Below, piece after piece: positions 41,044-50,400 of a stretch of DNA of 64,000 nt. The DNA is taken from positions 18,625 through 82,624 of the forward strand of contig NZ_QUNG01000013.1 of the NCBI RefSeq assembly GCF_003387375.1, given 5' to 3'. The notes under the pieces were generated by a model. The model saw nothing but the letters and a program-made list of their open reading frames with translations. It ran no database searches and had not been told where the DNA came from. Positions within the stretch are counted from its first letter, which is position 1. Every line of letters starts with the position of its first letter. Origin of the DNA: Marinomonas pollencensis. Lineage in GTDB: Bacteria; Pseudomonadota; Gammaproteobacteria; Pseudomonadales; Marinomonadaceae. The translations under genes were made by a program, and so were the position numbers.

Positions 41044-41092
41044 CGAATTATTTTCTATTTGGCCTGCTTTCGAGAAGATTATCAGAAAGTGC

Positions 41093-41121
41093 TTGTTATT
41101 CTGTGTTGAGGTCAGTAGTAT
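41093..41121 (+). promoter_or_regulatory. Candidate sigma-70 promoter of rnpB
   Basis: TTGTTA (41093-41098), a 17-base spacer and TAGTAT (41116-41121) place the transcription start about 8 bases on, at the predicted RNase P RNA 5' end (41129). Match to consensus is 4 of 6 for each box. Confidence 0.55.
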
Positions 41122-41128
41122 GCACGCC

Positions 41129-41473
41129 GCAAGTTGGCTAGGCAGTCGCCGCCTCGTAAGAGGGGGAGGAAAGTCCGGGCTTCGCAGGGTAAAGTGCCAG
41201 GTAACGCCTGGGGGGCGTGAGCCTACGGAAAGTGCAGCAGAAAATAAACCGCCTAAGTAGTTTACTACCGGTAAGGTTGAAATGGTGCGGTAAGAGCGCA
41301 CCGCGCGACTGGTAACAGTTCGTGGCAAGGTAAACCCCACTTGAAGCAAGACCAAATAGGAACTCTTTGGCGTGACCCGCGCTGAGTTCGGGTAGGTTGC
41401 TAAAGACGTGCAGTGATGTACGTATTAGATGAATGACTGTCCACGACAGAACCCGGCTTATCGGCCAACTTGC
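41129..41473 (+). ncRNA. rnpB: RNase P RNA (class A)
   Basis: The catalytic RNA of RNase P matures tRNA 5' ends. The ends pair (GCAAGTTGGC with GCCAACTTGC), and conserved regions are clear: GAGGAAAGTCCGGGCTTCG, GTGCCAGGTAACGCCTGGG, GGTAAGAGCGCACCGCGCG, GGTAAACCCCACTTGAAGC, and near the 3' end GATGAATGACTGTCCACGAC followed by AGAACCCGGCTTATCGG. Length is about 345 nt, slightly shorter than E. coli. The T-run (41474-41480) after the closing stem acts as terminator. ORFs predicted across this region on either strand are not real. Confidence 0.97.
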
Positions 41474-41634
41474 TTTTTTTCCTTTCTTTTTTTGCAATAC
41501 CATCCCAATTGAGTTGACTTCCTTGGTTTATAGCGACCCCAGTCTGTTTTTGTGCTTTTTTTGCGCGAAAAGCCTTCTTTAATGCGTCTTTACGGAATCA
41601 TTGCACCTATTTTTGCTTATTTCGGGTGTTTTTT

Positions 41635-41663
41635 TTTACTCTTTTTAGCAAATAGTGTTAAAT
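41635..41663 (+). promoter_or_regulatory. Candidate dcw cluster promoter
   Basis: TTTACT (41635-41640), a 17-base spacer and TTAAAT (41658-41663) lie upstream of mraZ; each box matches 4 of 6 consensus bases. The start would fall inside the MraZ-like operator. Confidence 0.5.
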
Positions 41664-41664
41664 T

Positions 41665-41690
41665 GTGGGATAAAGTGTCGTTAAGTGGGA
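41665..41690 (+). promoter_or_regulatory. MraZ-type operator (10-bp spaced TGGGN repeats)
   Basis: TGGGA-TAAAG-TGTCG-TTAAG-TGGGA gives three pentamers at exact 10-base spacing, the first and third perfect TGGGA, the middle degenerate. This matches known MraZ binding repeats. It starts 2 bases after the -10 and ends 1 base before the mraZ ATG, covering transcription start and ribosome site. Confidence 0.7.
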
Positions 41691-41691
41691 T

Positions 41692-42153
41692 ATGGCTGTG
41701 TTTCGTGGAATTCATCAAGTGAGTGTGGATGCAAAGGGACGCATGACGTTTCCGGCCCGCTTGCGGGATGAATTAGCCCAATACGAAGATGAAGGGGTTG
41801 TTGTCACCATAGATCCTGCCTCTAAGTGCTTGTTGCTTTATCCATTGGTTGAGTGGGAATTGATTCAGCAAAAACTGGATAAATTGCCCAGCTTTCAACC
41901 TCAAGCAAGACGGCTTCAGAGACTTTTGGTTGGCCATGCTACGGATTTAGAGGTGGATAAAGCCGGTAGGATTTTATTGCCCGCTCCTTTGCGTGAATTT
42001 GCTGGATTGGACCGTAAAGTCACCTTGCTCGGGCAAGGAAAGAAATTGGAAATATGGAGCCAAGATGAGTGGGAGTCTCAACGAGACGATTACTTATCTC
42101 AAGCATCACTTGATGAACTGCAACCAGAAATTATGATGGATATCTCTTTATGA
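41692..42153 (+). CDS. mraZ: Transcriptional regulator MraZ
   Basis: The 153-residue DNA-binding protein controls the division and cell-wall cluster. It has two swapped-hairpin AbrB-like repeats: [19 protein letters not shown] and, later, [21 protein letters not shown]. It starts the dcw operon and overlaps rsmH by 4 bases. The ribosome site is poor and merges with an operator repeat, so MraZ binding may also limit translation; that is inference. Confidence 0.96.
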   Translation: MAVFRGIHQVSVDAKGRMTFPARLRDELAQYEDEGVVVTIDPASKCLLLYPLVEWELIQQKLDKLPSFQPQARRLQRLLVGHATDLEVDKAGRILLPAPLREFAGLDRKVTLLGQGKKLEIWSQDEWESQRDDYLSQASLDELQPEIMMDISL

Positions 42154-43088
42154 CAGACGCGACCTCAAAACATATCAGTGTCATGTTAAATGAGTCGGTA
42201 GATATGTTGGTGACTAATACAGATGGGCTGTACGTCGACGGTACATTCGGTCGAGGTGGTCATACCCGTTTAGTATTAGACCGACTAGATAAGGGTAAGT
42301 TGTTGGGCTTTGATAAAGACCCAGTAGCAATAGAGTTTGGTAAGGCGCTGGAGTCTGAAGATTCGCGCTTTACGATAGTGCAAGATACGTTTGCCGCGAT
42401 GTCTGAACATATTAATGATGTGTTCGGTGTGGACAAAGTGGACGGCATTATGATGGACCTAGGAGTTTCTTCTCCACAATTAGACGACGCAGAGCGTGGT
42501 TTTAGTTTTATGAATGACGGCCCTCTAGATATGCGCATGAACCCAGACAAAGGGATGAGTGCCGCAGACTGGATTGCGGTCGCAGGGGAGAAAGAAATTG
42601 CTGATGTGATGTATCAGTATGGGGAAGAGCGCTTTTCACGACGCATTGCGAAAGCGATTTGTGAATACCGTGCTCATACACCCATTCTCACCACACTGCA
42701 GCTCTCTAAGATTGTTGCAGAAGCCAACCCTGCTTGGGAAAAAGGCAAAAATCCTGCCACTCGTGCATTTCAGGGTATTCGAATCTTCATTAATAATGAA
42801 TTAGGTGATCTTGAAACGGGCCTTGAGGCTGCCACTGAGTCATTAAAAGTTGGTGGGCGTCTCGTGGTGATTAGTTTCCACTCTTTGGAAGATCGTATTG
42901 TTAAACGATTTATGAAACTGAAGGCCAAGGGGCCAGAATTGCCTCGCCATTTGCCAATTCGCAATGCGCATTTGGATATTAAGTTCAAAACCGTGGGTAA
43001 GGCGATTAAGCCCTCGGAATCGGAAGTTAATGACAACGTTAGGTCGCGCAGTGCCGTGCTTCGAGTGTTGGAGAAAATAAGTGATTAA
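42150..43088 (+). CDS. rsmH: 16S rRNA (cytosine(1402)-N4)-methyltransferase
   Basis: The 312-residue methyltransferase modifies 16S rRNA C1402. The SAM site is [17 protein letters not shown], and [39 protein letters not shown] and [14 protein letters not shown] are family blocks. It overlaps mraZ by 4 bases and ftsL by 8. Confidence 0.97.
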   Translation: MTDATSKHISVMLNESVDMLVTNTDGLYVDGTFGRGGHTRLVLDRLDKGKLLGFDKDPVAIEFGKALESEDSRFTIVQDTFAAMSEHINDVFGVDKVDGIMMDLGVSSPQLDDAERGFSFMNDGPLDMRMNPDKGMSAADWIAVAGEKEIADVMYQYGEERFSRRIAKAICEYRAHTPILTTLQLSKIVAEANPAWEKGKNPATRAFQGIRIFINNELGDLETGLEAATESLKVGGRLVVISFHSLEDRIVKRFMKLKAKGPELPRHLPIRNAHLDIKFKTVGKAIKPSESEVNDNVRSRSAVLRVLEKISD

Positions 43089-43359
43089 GCAACGTTTTTC
43101 ACCATGGGCGTTTAGCCTTGGTGTCGTTGTTTTAGCAATTATTTCTATTCTGGTTGTTGTACAAGTTTATGATTTTAGGAAGGATTTCTCTCATCTTCAA
43201 GCGTTAAAAAAAGATGAGGTGAACTATGAGGTGAAATGGGGGCAGTTGCTTTTAGAGCAAAGTGCTTTGACTCAGCCGAGTCGATTAGAGCAGGCCGCCA
43301 TTAAGGATTTACACATGCATTCCCCCACTCAGGATGAATTGATAATAGTAAAACCATGA
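43081..43359 (+). CDS. ftsL: Cell division protein FtsL
   Basis: The 92-residue bitopic protein has a short cytoplasmic part, one helix (about 12-28) and a periplasmic coiled coil (about 30-75). It begins with GTG at 43081 inside the rsmH end, and its stop overlaps the ftsI start by 4 bases. Position and topology, more than sequence, identify FtsL, which joins FtsB and FtsQ in the divisome. Confidence 0.9.
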   Translation: MIKQRFSPWAFSLGVVVLAIISILVVVQVYDFRKDFSHLQALKKDEVNYEVKWGQLLLEQSALTQPSRLEQAAIKDLHMHSPTQDELIIVKP

Positions 43360-45119
43360 ATATTGAAAACGGTGCTCACCGTCCAGGAAAATGGCGATTC
43401 AGATTCGTTTACGCAATCGCGCTAGTGTTATTTCTAGTCGCTGGCGGTCGTCTATTTTATCTCACTGTCGTTGATAAGGAATTCCTGCAGAATCAGGGAG
43501 AGCGGCGTGCGGTGAGAAGTGAGTCTATTCCAGCAACACGGGGAATGATTCTTGATCGTCGTGGTGAACCGCTGGCAGTGAGCACGCCAACTTGGACCTT
43601 GATTGCGAACCCAAAAGCGCTTTGGAAAATGGAACAAGACCCACAGCAGGGGGAGACGCCAAGCCAAGAAATTAAGCGTTTGGCTGATGCCATGGGCGTG
43701 GGGCAAGCTTGGTTACAAGACAGATTTACCAACAATAAAAATCGCTCCTTTATGTATTTAAAGCGGCAGGTTGCTCCCCATGAGGCAGATCGCATTATGG
43801 CGGCTAACGTTGTTGGGGTGAGTAAAACAAGAGAATATAAGCGTTTTTACCCTGCTGGTGAAGTCGCGGCTCAGGTCGTTGGTTTTACTAATATTGATGA
43901 TAAAGGGCAGGAAGGGATTGAGCTGGCTTATGATAAAGCCCTGCAAGGCAATCCAGGAAAGCGTACTTTTCTCAAAGATCTTAATGGCAATGTGTTGCGC
44001 TCTATTGGCCAAGATGAGCCAGAACGTCCGGGTCAGAATATAGATCTAAGTATTGATTTGCGCTTGCAATACCTGGCTTATCGAGAGCTAAAAGCAGCAG
44101 TTACGGAACACCGTGCCACATCGGCTTCCGCTGTTATTTTGGACGTAAGAACGGGTGAGATTTTGGCCATGGTAAATCAGCCGTCTTATAATCCAAATGA
44201 TCGCTCTGCGCTAGAATATGATGAATTACGCAATCGCGCCGTCATTGATTTGTTTGAGCCTGGCTCGACAATGAAACCTTTCACGGTTGCTGCAGCTCTT
44301 ATGTCTGGGCAATACAACACCGAATCTACTATTAATACCGCTCCGGGTTACTTGCGTATCGGTCGTTTTACGATTCGTGATGAAGGCAACTATGGCAAAA
44401 TCAACTTAGAAACCTTGCTGGTTAAGTCGAGCAATATTGGGGCGTCTAAAATTGCTTTTTCGTTGCCGCAGGATGCGATATGGAACATAGACTACGAATT
44501 AGGCATTGGCTCACCCGTTGGGATTGGTTTTCCTGGTGAGGCAACCGGTAACCTGCCGTCGCACCCCAAATGGCACCCTTCTGAAATCGCAACCTTGTCT
44601 TATGGTTATGGCTTGTCTGTGTCTACATTGCAATTGGCACAGGCTTACATGACGTTGGCAAATGGTGGCTACCGAGTGCCAGTGAGTATTTTTAAACAGG
44701 ACGGTAAGCCGGTTGGCAAGCAAGTGATTCCACGTAATGTGGCAAGAGACGTCGCTAAAATGATGGAGGCGGTTGTTCAGCGAGGTTCAGGGCGCGCGGC
44801 ACAAATACCCGGCTACAGTGTGGCAGGTAAAACGGGTACAGTGCACAGGGTGGGTTCTAAAGGTTATGAATATGACCAATACAACGCCATGTTCGCGGGC
44901 TTTGCTCCGGCATCAAATCCACGTCTTGCTATGGTGGTTATGATTAATGACCCTAAAGGTCGCCAGTATTACGGTGGTGAAGTGGCCGCACCGGTTTTTT
45001 CTCGAGTGATGGAAGGCGCCCTGACGATATTGAATATTTCGCCAGATTTGCCGGACGGCTTGCGAGAAGTGCGTCTTGACACCAAAAAAGCACCATATCG
45101 GGTGGCGCAAGGAAATTAA
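43356..45119 (+). CDS. ftsI: Septal peptidoglycan transpeptidase FtsI (PBP3)
   Basis: The 587-residue class B penicillin-binding protein crosslinks septal peptidoglycan. It has an N-terminal helix (about 15-33), a PBP dimer domain starting ESIPATRGMILDRRGEPLAV, and a transpeptidase domain with active serine in PGSTMKPFTV, SSN in KSSNIGAS and KTGT in VAGKTGTVHRV. It overlaps ftsL by 4 bases; murE follows after one base. Confidence 0.97.
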   Translation: MNIENGAHRPGKWRFRFVYAIALVLFLVAGGRLFYLTVVDKEFLQNQGERRAVRSESIPATRGMILDRRGEPLAVSTPTWTLIANPKALWKMEQDPQQGETPSQEIKRLADAMGVGQAWLQDRFTNNKNRSFMYLKRQVAPHEADRIMAANVVGVSKTREYKRFYPAGEVAAQVVGFTNIDDKGQEGIELAYDKALQGNPGKRTFLKDLNGNVLRSIGQDEPERPGQNIDLSIDLRLQYLAYRELKAAVTEHRATSASAVILDVRTGEILAMVNQPSYNPNDRSALEYDELRNRAVIDLFEPGSTMKPFTVAAALMSGQYNTESTINTAPGYLRIGRFTIRDEGNYGKINLETLLVKSSNIGASKIAFSLPQDAIWNIDYELGIGSPVGIGFPGEATGNLPSHPKWHPSEIATLSYGYGLSVSTLQLAQAYMTLANGGYRVPVSIFKQDGKPVGKQVIPRNVARDVAKMMEAVVQRGSGRAAQIPGYSVAGKTGTVHRVGSKGYEYDQYNAMFAGFAPASNPRLAMVVMINDPKGRQYYGGEVAAPVFSRVMEGALTILNISPDLPDGLREVRLDTKKAPYRVAQGN

Positions 45120-45120
45120 T

Positions 45121-46608
45121 ATGGCAAACTTGACCCATGCTCAGCTACTGAACTTGGTCGGGCTGACAGTGGAGAAATCTGCCGCCCATCATAGTTATAC
45201 TCATTTAGAAACAGACAGTCGAAAAATGGACGCCCAAGGGGTGTTTTTTGCCTTGCCTGGTGTGACCAGTGATGGCTGGCTTTACTTGGATAAAGTCGCT
45301 GAACTTGGTGGTCGCGTGGCGGTAGTGCCAGAAGATCTGGGATTGACCCATGACCGTTTGGAACTGCTGCATGTGAAGGATCCTGCCGCATTTCTAGTTG
45401 TCTGTCTGTATAGGTTTTTTGGTGTTCCCCCGGGTGCTTTGGTGGCGGTTACAGGAACCAATGGTAAATCTTCGATTTGTTTTTATCTGGCTCAGTTGGC
45501 GCAATCTGTTGGTTATGCCAGTGGCCTTATTGGCACTTTTGGAGTGGGGCCCATCGATGCTTTGCAAACCGCCAGTCAAACTACCCCCGACTTGTTATCA
45601 CTGCATCGTTTACTGATTGATATGGCGCACAGCAAGATTGATATGGCGCACAGCAAGATTGATTTTGTGGCCTTTGAAGCGTCTTCTCATGCATTAGATC
45701 AAGGGCGTTTATATGGCGTGCCTTTTCAGACAGCCGTGTTTTCTAATCTTTCTCGAGACCATCTAGATTACCATGGTTCGATGGATGCCTATGCGGCGGC
45801 TAAGCGTCGTTTGTTCTCTTTTCCAAGTGTCACTCGCGGTGTGTTCTGCCTAGACGACCCTTATGCTTCCTTTATGCATGAAGGCTTGTCCTCTGATTGC
45901 GAGCATTTCTATTACAGTGAAGCAAACGCGCAAGCGGATTTTTACACCAAGCAGTTGCAGCTGACGCCAGCAGGTTGCCAATTTATACTTTGCCACCCTG
46001 ACGGTGAAGATGCTGTCTTTTTGCCGTTGTTAGGGCGCTTCAATATACAAAATGCCTTGGCGGCGTTGGCCAGTTTGTGGGCGACAAGTTCGAATAAGCC
46101 AGCATTGGTGGCTGCCTTGGCATCTTTGCAAGGAGCGCCGGGGCGAATGGAAAAAGTATCATCCAGCAAAGGACCTGCGGTCGTGGTGGATTATGCTCAC
46201 ACGCCGGACGCGTTAAAAGTGGCGTTGCAGGCTTTAAAAGAGCACTCCCAAGGGCGCTTGGTGTGCGTGTTTGGCTGTGGTGGTGATCGAGATAAAGGCA
46301 AGCGTCCGTTGATGTTGCAAGCGGCTTTACATCACGCGGATAGTGTTTGGTTAACCTCGGATAACCCGCGCACAGAAGCGCCACAGAGCATTATTGATGA
46401 TGCCTTGGTTGGGGCGCCTGAGTCAGAGGTGAATGTAGAGGTAGACCGCGCCTTGGCAATTTCAAAAGCGATAAGTACGGCTCAACTTGGCGATATCATT
46501 TTGATTGCAGGTAAAGGCCATGAAACCTATCAGGATATCAATGGTGTGAAGCATCATTTTGATGATAAAGAAGAGGCGTTAAAGGTGTTAACTAATTATG
46601 TTGCTTAA
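45121..46608 (+). CDS. murE: UDP-MurNAc-L-alanyl-D-glutamate--2,6-diaminopimelate ligase
   Basis: The 495-residue enzyme adds meso-diaminopimelate to the peptidoglycan precursor. It has the P-loop TGTNGKSSICFYL, FEASSHALDQGRLYG, VVVDYAHTPDALKVAL and the meso-DAP motif SDNPRTEAP. A perfect 21-bp in-frame duplication adds seven residues (IDMAHSK repeated) just before the EASSHAL block. The start at 45121 lies one base after the ftsI stop. murF overlaps its end by 11 bases. Confidence 0.95.
   Translation: MANLTHAQLLNLVGLTVEKSAAHHSYTHLETDSRKMDAQGVFFALPGVTSDGWLYLDKVAELGGRVAVVPEDLGLTHDRLELLHVKDPAAFLVVCLYRFFGVPPGALVAVTGTNGKSSICFYLAQLAQSVGYASGLIGTFGVGPIDALQTASQTTPDLLSLHRLLIDMAHSKIDMAHSKIDFVAFEASSHALDQGRLYGVPFQTAVFSNLSRDHLDYHGSMDAYAAAKRRLFSFPSVTRGVFCLDDPYASFMHEGLSSDCEHFYYSEANAQADFYTKQLQLTPAGCQFILCHPDGEDAVFLPLLGRFNIQNALAALASLWATSSNKPALVAALASLQGAPGRMEKVSSSKGPAVVVDYAHTPDALKVALQALKEHSQGRLVCVFGCGGDRDKGKRPLMLQAALHHADSVWLTSDNPRTEAPQSIIDDALVGAPESEVNVEVDRALAISKAISTAQLGDIILIAGKGHETYQDINGVKHHFDDKEEALKVLTNYVA
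45615..45663 (+). repeat. murE: 21-bp tandem repeat inside murE (2.3 copies)
   Basis: The unit GATTGATATGGCGCACAGCAA occurs twice in a row (45615-45635 and 45636-45656) followed by GATTGAT. It keeps frame and codes for IDMAHSK twice. The copies are identical, which suggests a recent or easily reversible duplication. Confidence 0.95.
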
Positions 46609-47944
46609 ACTTTCCTTGTCTCAAATTGCGGCCTTATGTAATGGCGAGCTGATTGGTGAAGATGGCGTTGTGAATGCAGTTGTTACCGACACTCGAACGA
46701 TCCAATCAGGTTGTTTATTTGTTGCCATCAAAGGAGAGCGTTTTGATGGTCATGATTATGCTCAATCTGCTATCGAGCAGGGCGCGGTTGCTGTGTTGTC
46801 GCAGCAGGATCTTTGCTTAGGACCTTATATAAAGGTGGCCGATACGGTAGCGGCCTATGGGCGGATAGCGCGAGCAATACGTGACCAATTTTCAGGCCCA
46901 GTTGTAGCGATTACGGGAAGTAACGGTAAAACAACCGTAAAAGACTGGCTTGCTCAATCCCTTAGTGAGCAAAATGTGCTAAAAACACGCGCGAATTTGA
47001 ATAACCAAATTGGCGTACCGCAAACGCTGCTCGGTATCACGGCGGCTCATGATGTCGCGGTTATTGAGGCTGGCACGAGTTTCCCTGGTGAAATCAAAAA
47101 ACTGGCAGATATTATCGCTGCCGATGTGGTTATTTTGACCAATGCCAGTGGCAGTCATTTTGAAGGCTTTGGCAGTTTAGAAGGCATCGCTGTTGAAAAA
47201 GGGGGGCTAATCTCAGCCGCAAAAGCAGATGCTAGCATCATCTTGAATGCAGATGACGGTTATTTTGATTACTGGAAAACGCTTGCGGATCAACGAAGAG
47301 TCTGTTCTTTTGGTTTTACAGATACAGCAGATTTATGCGCTAAGGATGTGGTATTAGGGGCGGAATCTAGTCGCGCTGTGTTTGTTTATCAAGGGCAAAG
47401 TGAAGCGGTGTATATTGCTGGTGCTGGGCGTCACTTGATCGCCAACGGCATGGCTGTTGTGCTGGCTTTAATGGCGCTGGGCATGAGCCTTACAGAGGCG
47501 GTTGCCAAGTTGGCTGTGCCGGTTCAGGTACCGGGTAGAATGGAGCGGCTGCAGACAAAAAATAAAGCTCTGTTAATTAATGATTGTTACAATGCTAGCC
47601 CTACTTCGGTGGAAGCGGCAATCGATGTGTTGGCCATGCAGAAGGTCAAAAAGACCTGGTTGATTCTCGGTGCGTTAGGAGAATTAGGAGAGCAGCAAGA
47701 CGAAATACATCGAGGCTTAGGCGAATATGCGCAACAAAGAGGGATTTCCTGTTTGATCAGTGTCGGCCCACTTGCTGGGCTGGCGGCACAGGCATTTCGT
47801 GACCTCGGTGGCGATGCGGTTTTCTGTCAAACACATAAAGAAGCGGCGTCTGTGGTTCAGGCGCTTAATGATACGCATGCCATTTTAGTGAAGGGATCTC
47901 GTTCTTCTAAAATGGAAAATGTAGTGAATATTTTAACACTTTAG
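46598..47944 (+). CDS. murF: UDP-MurNAc-tripeptide--D-alanyl-D-alanine ligase
   Basis: The 448-residue enzyme adds D-Ala-D-Ala to UDP-MurNAc-tripeptide. It has the P-loop TGSNGKTTVKDWLA, TRANLNNQIGVP, NDCYNASPTSVEAAID and LGALGELGEQQDEIHR. Its start lies within the last 11 bases of murE. mraY follows 14 bases later. Confidence 0.96.
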   Translation: MLLKLSLSQIAALCNGELIGEDGVVNAVVTDTRTIQSGCLFVAIKGERFDGHDYAQSAIEQGAVAVLSQQDLCLGPYIKVADTVAAYGRIARAIRDQFSGPVVAITGSNGKTTVKDWLAQSLSEQNVLKTRANLNNQIGVPQTLLGITAAHDVAVIEAGTSFPGEIKKLADIIAADVVILTNASGSHFEGFGSLEGIAVEKGGLISAAKADASIILNADDGYFDYWKTLADQRRVCSFGFTDTADLCAKDVVLGAESSRAVFVYQGQSEAVYIAGAGRHLIANGMAVVLALMALGMSLTEAVAKLAVPVQVPGRMERLQTKNKALLINDCYNASPTSVEAAIDVLAMQKVKKTWLILGALGELGEQQDEIHRGLGEYAQQRGISCLISVGPLAGLAAQAFRDLGGDAVFCQTHKEAASVVQALNDTHAILVKGSRSSKMENVVNILTL

Positions 47945-47958
47945 GATGCCATTAACTC

Positions 47959-49041
47959 ATGTTACTCCTGCTTACGGCTTATTTGAGCGAGCACCATACT
48001 TTTTTTACTGTTTTTAATTATTTGTCATTGCGCGCCATTTTGGGTGTGCTGACGGCGTTGGCCATTTCTTTGTTGATTGGTAATCGCGTGATCTTGTTGC
48101 TGCAGCGCCTTCAGATAGGTCAAGCGATTCGCAGTGACGGTCCTCAATCTCATTTGAGTAAGGCAGGCACCCCAACCATGGGCGGCGCGCTGATTATTTT
48201 CTCGATTTCTATTAGTACCTTGTTATGGGGCGATCTTAGCAACCAGTATGTCTGGTTGGTATTGTGCGTAATGTGGGCTTTTGGGGTGATCGGTTGGGTA
48301 GATGATTATCGTAAGGTCGTAGCGAAAAACTCCAAAGGTTTGCCTGCAAAATGGAAGTACTTTTGGCAGAGCGTGTTTGGTTTGGCTGCGTCGTTCTTTT
48401 TGTATTTTACTGCGACAACTCCTGCGGAAACGGCTCTGTTAGTGCCTCTGTTTAAGAATGTGGCATTACCTTTAGGGATCTTTTTTGTTGTTTTAACTTA
48501 CTTTGTGATTGTGGGTACCAGTAATGCGGTGAACTTGACGGATGGTCTTGATGGTTTAGCGATTGTGCCGACCGTATTAGTGGGTGGGGCGCTGGGTGTG
48601 TTCGCTTATCTTACAGGTAACATTCGCTTTGCGGATTACTTGTTGATTCCTTATGTTCATGGCTCTGGTGAGTTGTTGGTGTATTGTTCGGCATTGATCG
48701 GTGCTGGGCTCGGCTTTTTATGGTTTAACACTTATCCAGCCCAAATCTTTATGGGTGATGTGGGTTCTTTGGCGATGGGTGCGGCACTGGGAACCATTGC
48801 GGTTATTGTTCGTCAAGAGCTGGTGTTGTTTATTATGGGGGGCGTGTTTGTGATGGAAACTGTCTCTGTTATTTTGCAAGTGGCGTCTTATAAATTAACC
48901 AAGCGACGTATCTTTAGAATGGCACCAATACATCATCACTTTGAACTTAAAGGTTGGGCGGAGCCCAAAGTGATTGTGCGTTTTTGGATTATCACTGTTT
49001 GTCTTGTGTTAGTGGGTTTTGCCACATTAAAAGTGCGTTAG
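47959..49041 (+). CDS. mraY: Phospho-N-acetylmuramoyl-pentapeptide transferase
   Basis: The 360-residue protein has ten helices and makes lipid I from UDP-MurNAc-pentapeptide. Conserved parts are [51 protein letters not shown] and [14 protein letters not shown] (the HHH motif). Length fits E. coli MraY (360). murD follows after 9 bases. Confidence 0.97.
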   Translation: MLLLLTAYLSEHHTFFTVFNYLSLRAILGVLTALAISLLIGNRVILLLQRLQIGQAIRSDGPQSHLSKAGTPTMGGALIIFSISISTLLWGDLSNQYVWLVLCVMWAFGVIGWVDDYRKVVAKNSKGLPAKWKYFWQSVFGLAASFFLYFTATTPAETALLVPLFKNVALPLGIFFVVLTYFVIVGTSNAVNLTDGLDGLAIVPTVLVGGALGVFAYLTGNIRFADYLLIPYVHGSGELLVYCSALIGAGLGFLWFNTYPAQIFMGDVGSLAMGAALGTIAVIVRQELVLFIMGGVFVMETVSVILQVASYKLTKRRIFRMAPIHHHFELKGWAEPKVIVRFWIITVCLVLVGFATLKVR

Positions 49042-49050
49042 GAGCGTTTT

Positions 49051-50400
49051 ATGTCGTTGATCGGGTCAGATCGGATAAGAGCCGTCGTTGGCTTGGGGGC
49101 GACAGGTCTCTCTTGTGTACGCTTTTTAGCAAGCCAGAATATTGATTTCTTTGTTGTCGATTCTCGCGACAACCCGCCAGGTTTAGAGCAAGCGAAGGCG
49201 CTTTGCCCTGCTGAGCGTATTTTTACCGGTGATCTCACTGTGCTGGAAGGCTTAGGTGTTAATGAGCTTTATGTAAGTCCTGGTATTCCGTTAAAAACGC
49301 CCACCCTTGTAAAGCTTGCTGAGCAAGGTGTGGCGATGCGTGGGGATATTGACCTATTTTGTGACTATGTGAATGCGCCTTTTGTTGCTATTACTGGATC
49401 TAATGCGAAAAGCACGGTAACGACTTTACTGGCTAAATTGCTGCAGGCAACGGGTAATAATGCAGTAGCAGGGGGCAATCTTGGTCTACCAGCATTGGAC
49501 TTGCTTAGTGCTGGTGTGGACTTTTATGTATTGGAACTGTCGAGCTTTCAGCTTGAAACTACGCCAGCGTTAAAAGCCGATCTAGCCTGCTTACTGAATG
49601 TTTCTGAAGATCATATGGATCGTTACAAGGATCTTTATGAATATCAAAGAGTGAAACAAAAAGTCTATCGCGGCTGTAAAGCGGCTGTTTGCAATAAGCA
49701 AGATATCTTAACTGCCCCTTTGTTAGCAGAAGGTGTGCCGGTTCGAGCTTTCACCACTAAAAGCCCAGATTTGAAAGAGTTCGGTATATTGTCTGATGAT
49801 GATGGCGCTTGGCTGTGTCGTGGCGTAGAGCGGCTTTATCACACTTCGAATATCGCCCTGAAAGGCTCTCATAATCATGCCAATGTGTTGGCGGCATTAG
49901 CGATGCTTGAATTGCTCGGGCAGGATCTTTTAGCGCCGGGTGTAGCGGATGTATTGGGTGAGTTTGGTGGTTTGCCGCACCGCTGTGAGACAGTGCGGAA
50001 TCATCAAGGTGTTACTTATATTAATGACTCTAAAGGGACCAATGTGGGTGCCACTTTGGCAGCACTTGAAGGTCTGGGTAATGGGGCGCAGAAAAACATA
50101 CATTTGATTGCGGGCGGTGATGGCAAGGGGGCGGATTTTACGCCATTAGCTAAGCCGGTTGCTGAGTTGGTGTGTAAAACCTATTTATTTGGCAAAGACA
50201 GTCATCAACTTGCTCAGGCTTTATTGCCAGATTCTGAGGTGGCGATTTTTACCAGTTTAGATGAGGTTGTAAGCGCTGTGCAAGGTGCAGTGAAAGCCGG
50301 CGATATCGTCTTGTTCTCGCCAGCATGCGCCAGCTTAGATATGTATAAGAACTATGAAGCGCGTGGCCAGCACTTTATCGATTTGGTTCGTGCTTTATGA
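49051..50400 (+). CDS. murD: UDP-MurNAc-L-alanine--D-glutamate ligase
   Basis: The 449-residue enzyme adds D-glutamate to UDP-MurNAc-Ala. An N-terminal Rossmann-like domain begins VVGLGATGLSCVRFLA; the ATP site is ITGSNAKSTVTTLLA; NVSEDHMDRYKD, YINDSKGTNVGATLAAL and LFSPACASLDMYKNYEARG are family blocks. The start has GGAG 7 bases before the ATG. ftsW overlaps its end by 4 bases. Confidence 0.96.
   Translation: MSLIGSDRIRAVVGLGATGLSCVRFLASQNIDFFVVDSRDNPPGLEQAKALCPAERIFTGDLTVLEGLGVNELYVSPGIPLKTPTLVKLAEQGVAMRGDIDLFCDYVNAPFVAITGSNAKSTVTTLLAKLLQATGNNAVAGGNLGLPALDLLSAGVDFYVLELSSFQLETTPALKADLACLLNVSEDHMDRYKDLYEYQRVKQKVYRGCKAAVCNKQDILTAPLLAEGVPVRAFTTKSPDLKEFGILSDDDGAWLCRGVERLYHTSNIALKGSHNHANVLAALAMLELLGQDLLAPGVADVLGEFGGLPHRCETVRNHQGVTYINDSKGTNVGATLAALEGLGNGAQKNIHLIAGGDGKGADFTPLAKPVAELVCKTYLFGKDSHQLAQALLPDSEVAIFTSLDEVVSAVQGAVKAGDIVLFSPACASLDMYKNYEARGQHFIDLVRAL

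Noticed and set aside
40982..41260. 92-codon plus-strand frame from the kinase end into rnpB
   Set aside because: Overlaps both the kinase gene in another frame and the RNA gene.
40948..41503. Open frames on the minus strand across the rnpB region
   Set aside because: The DNA is a clear RNase P RNA gene; these frames are by-products.
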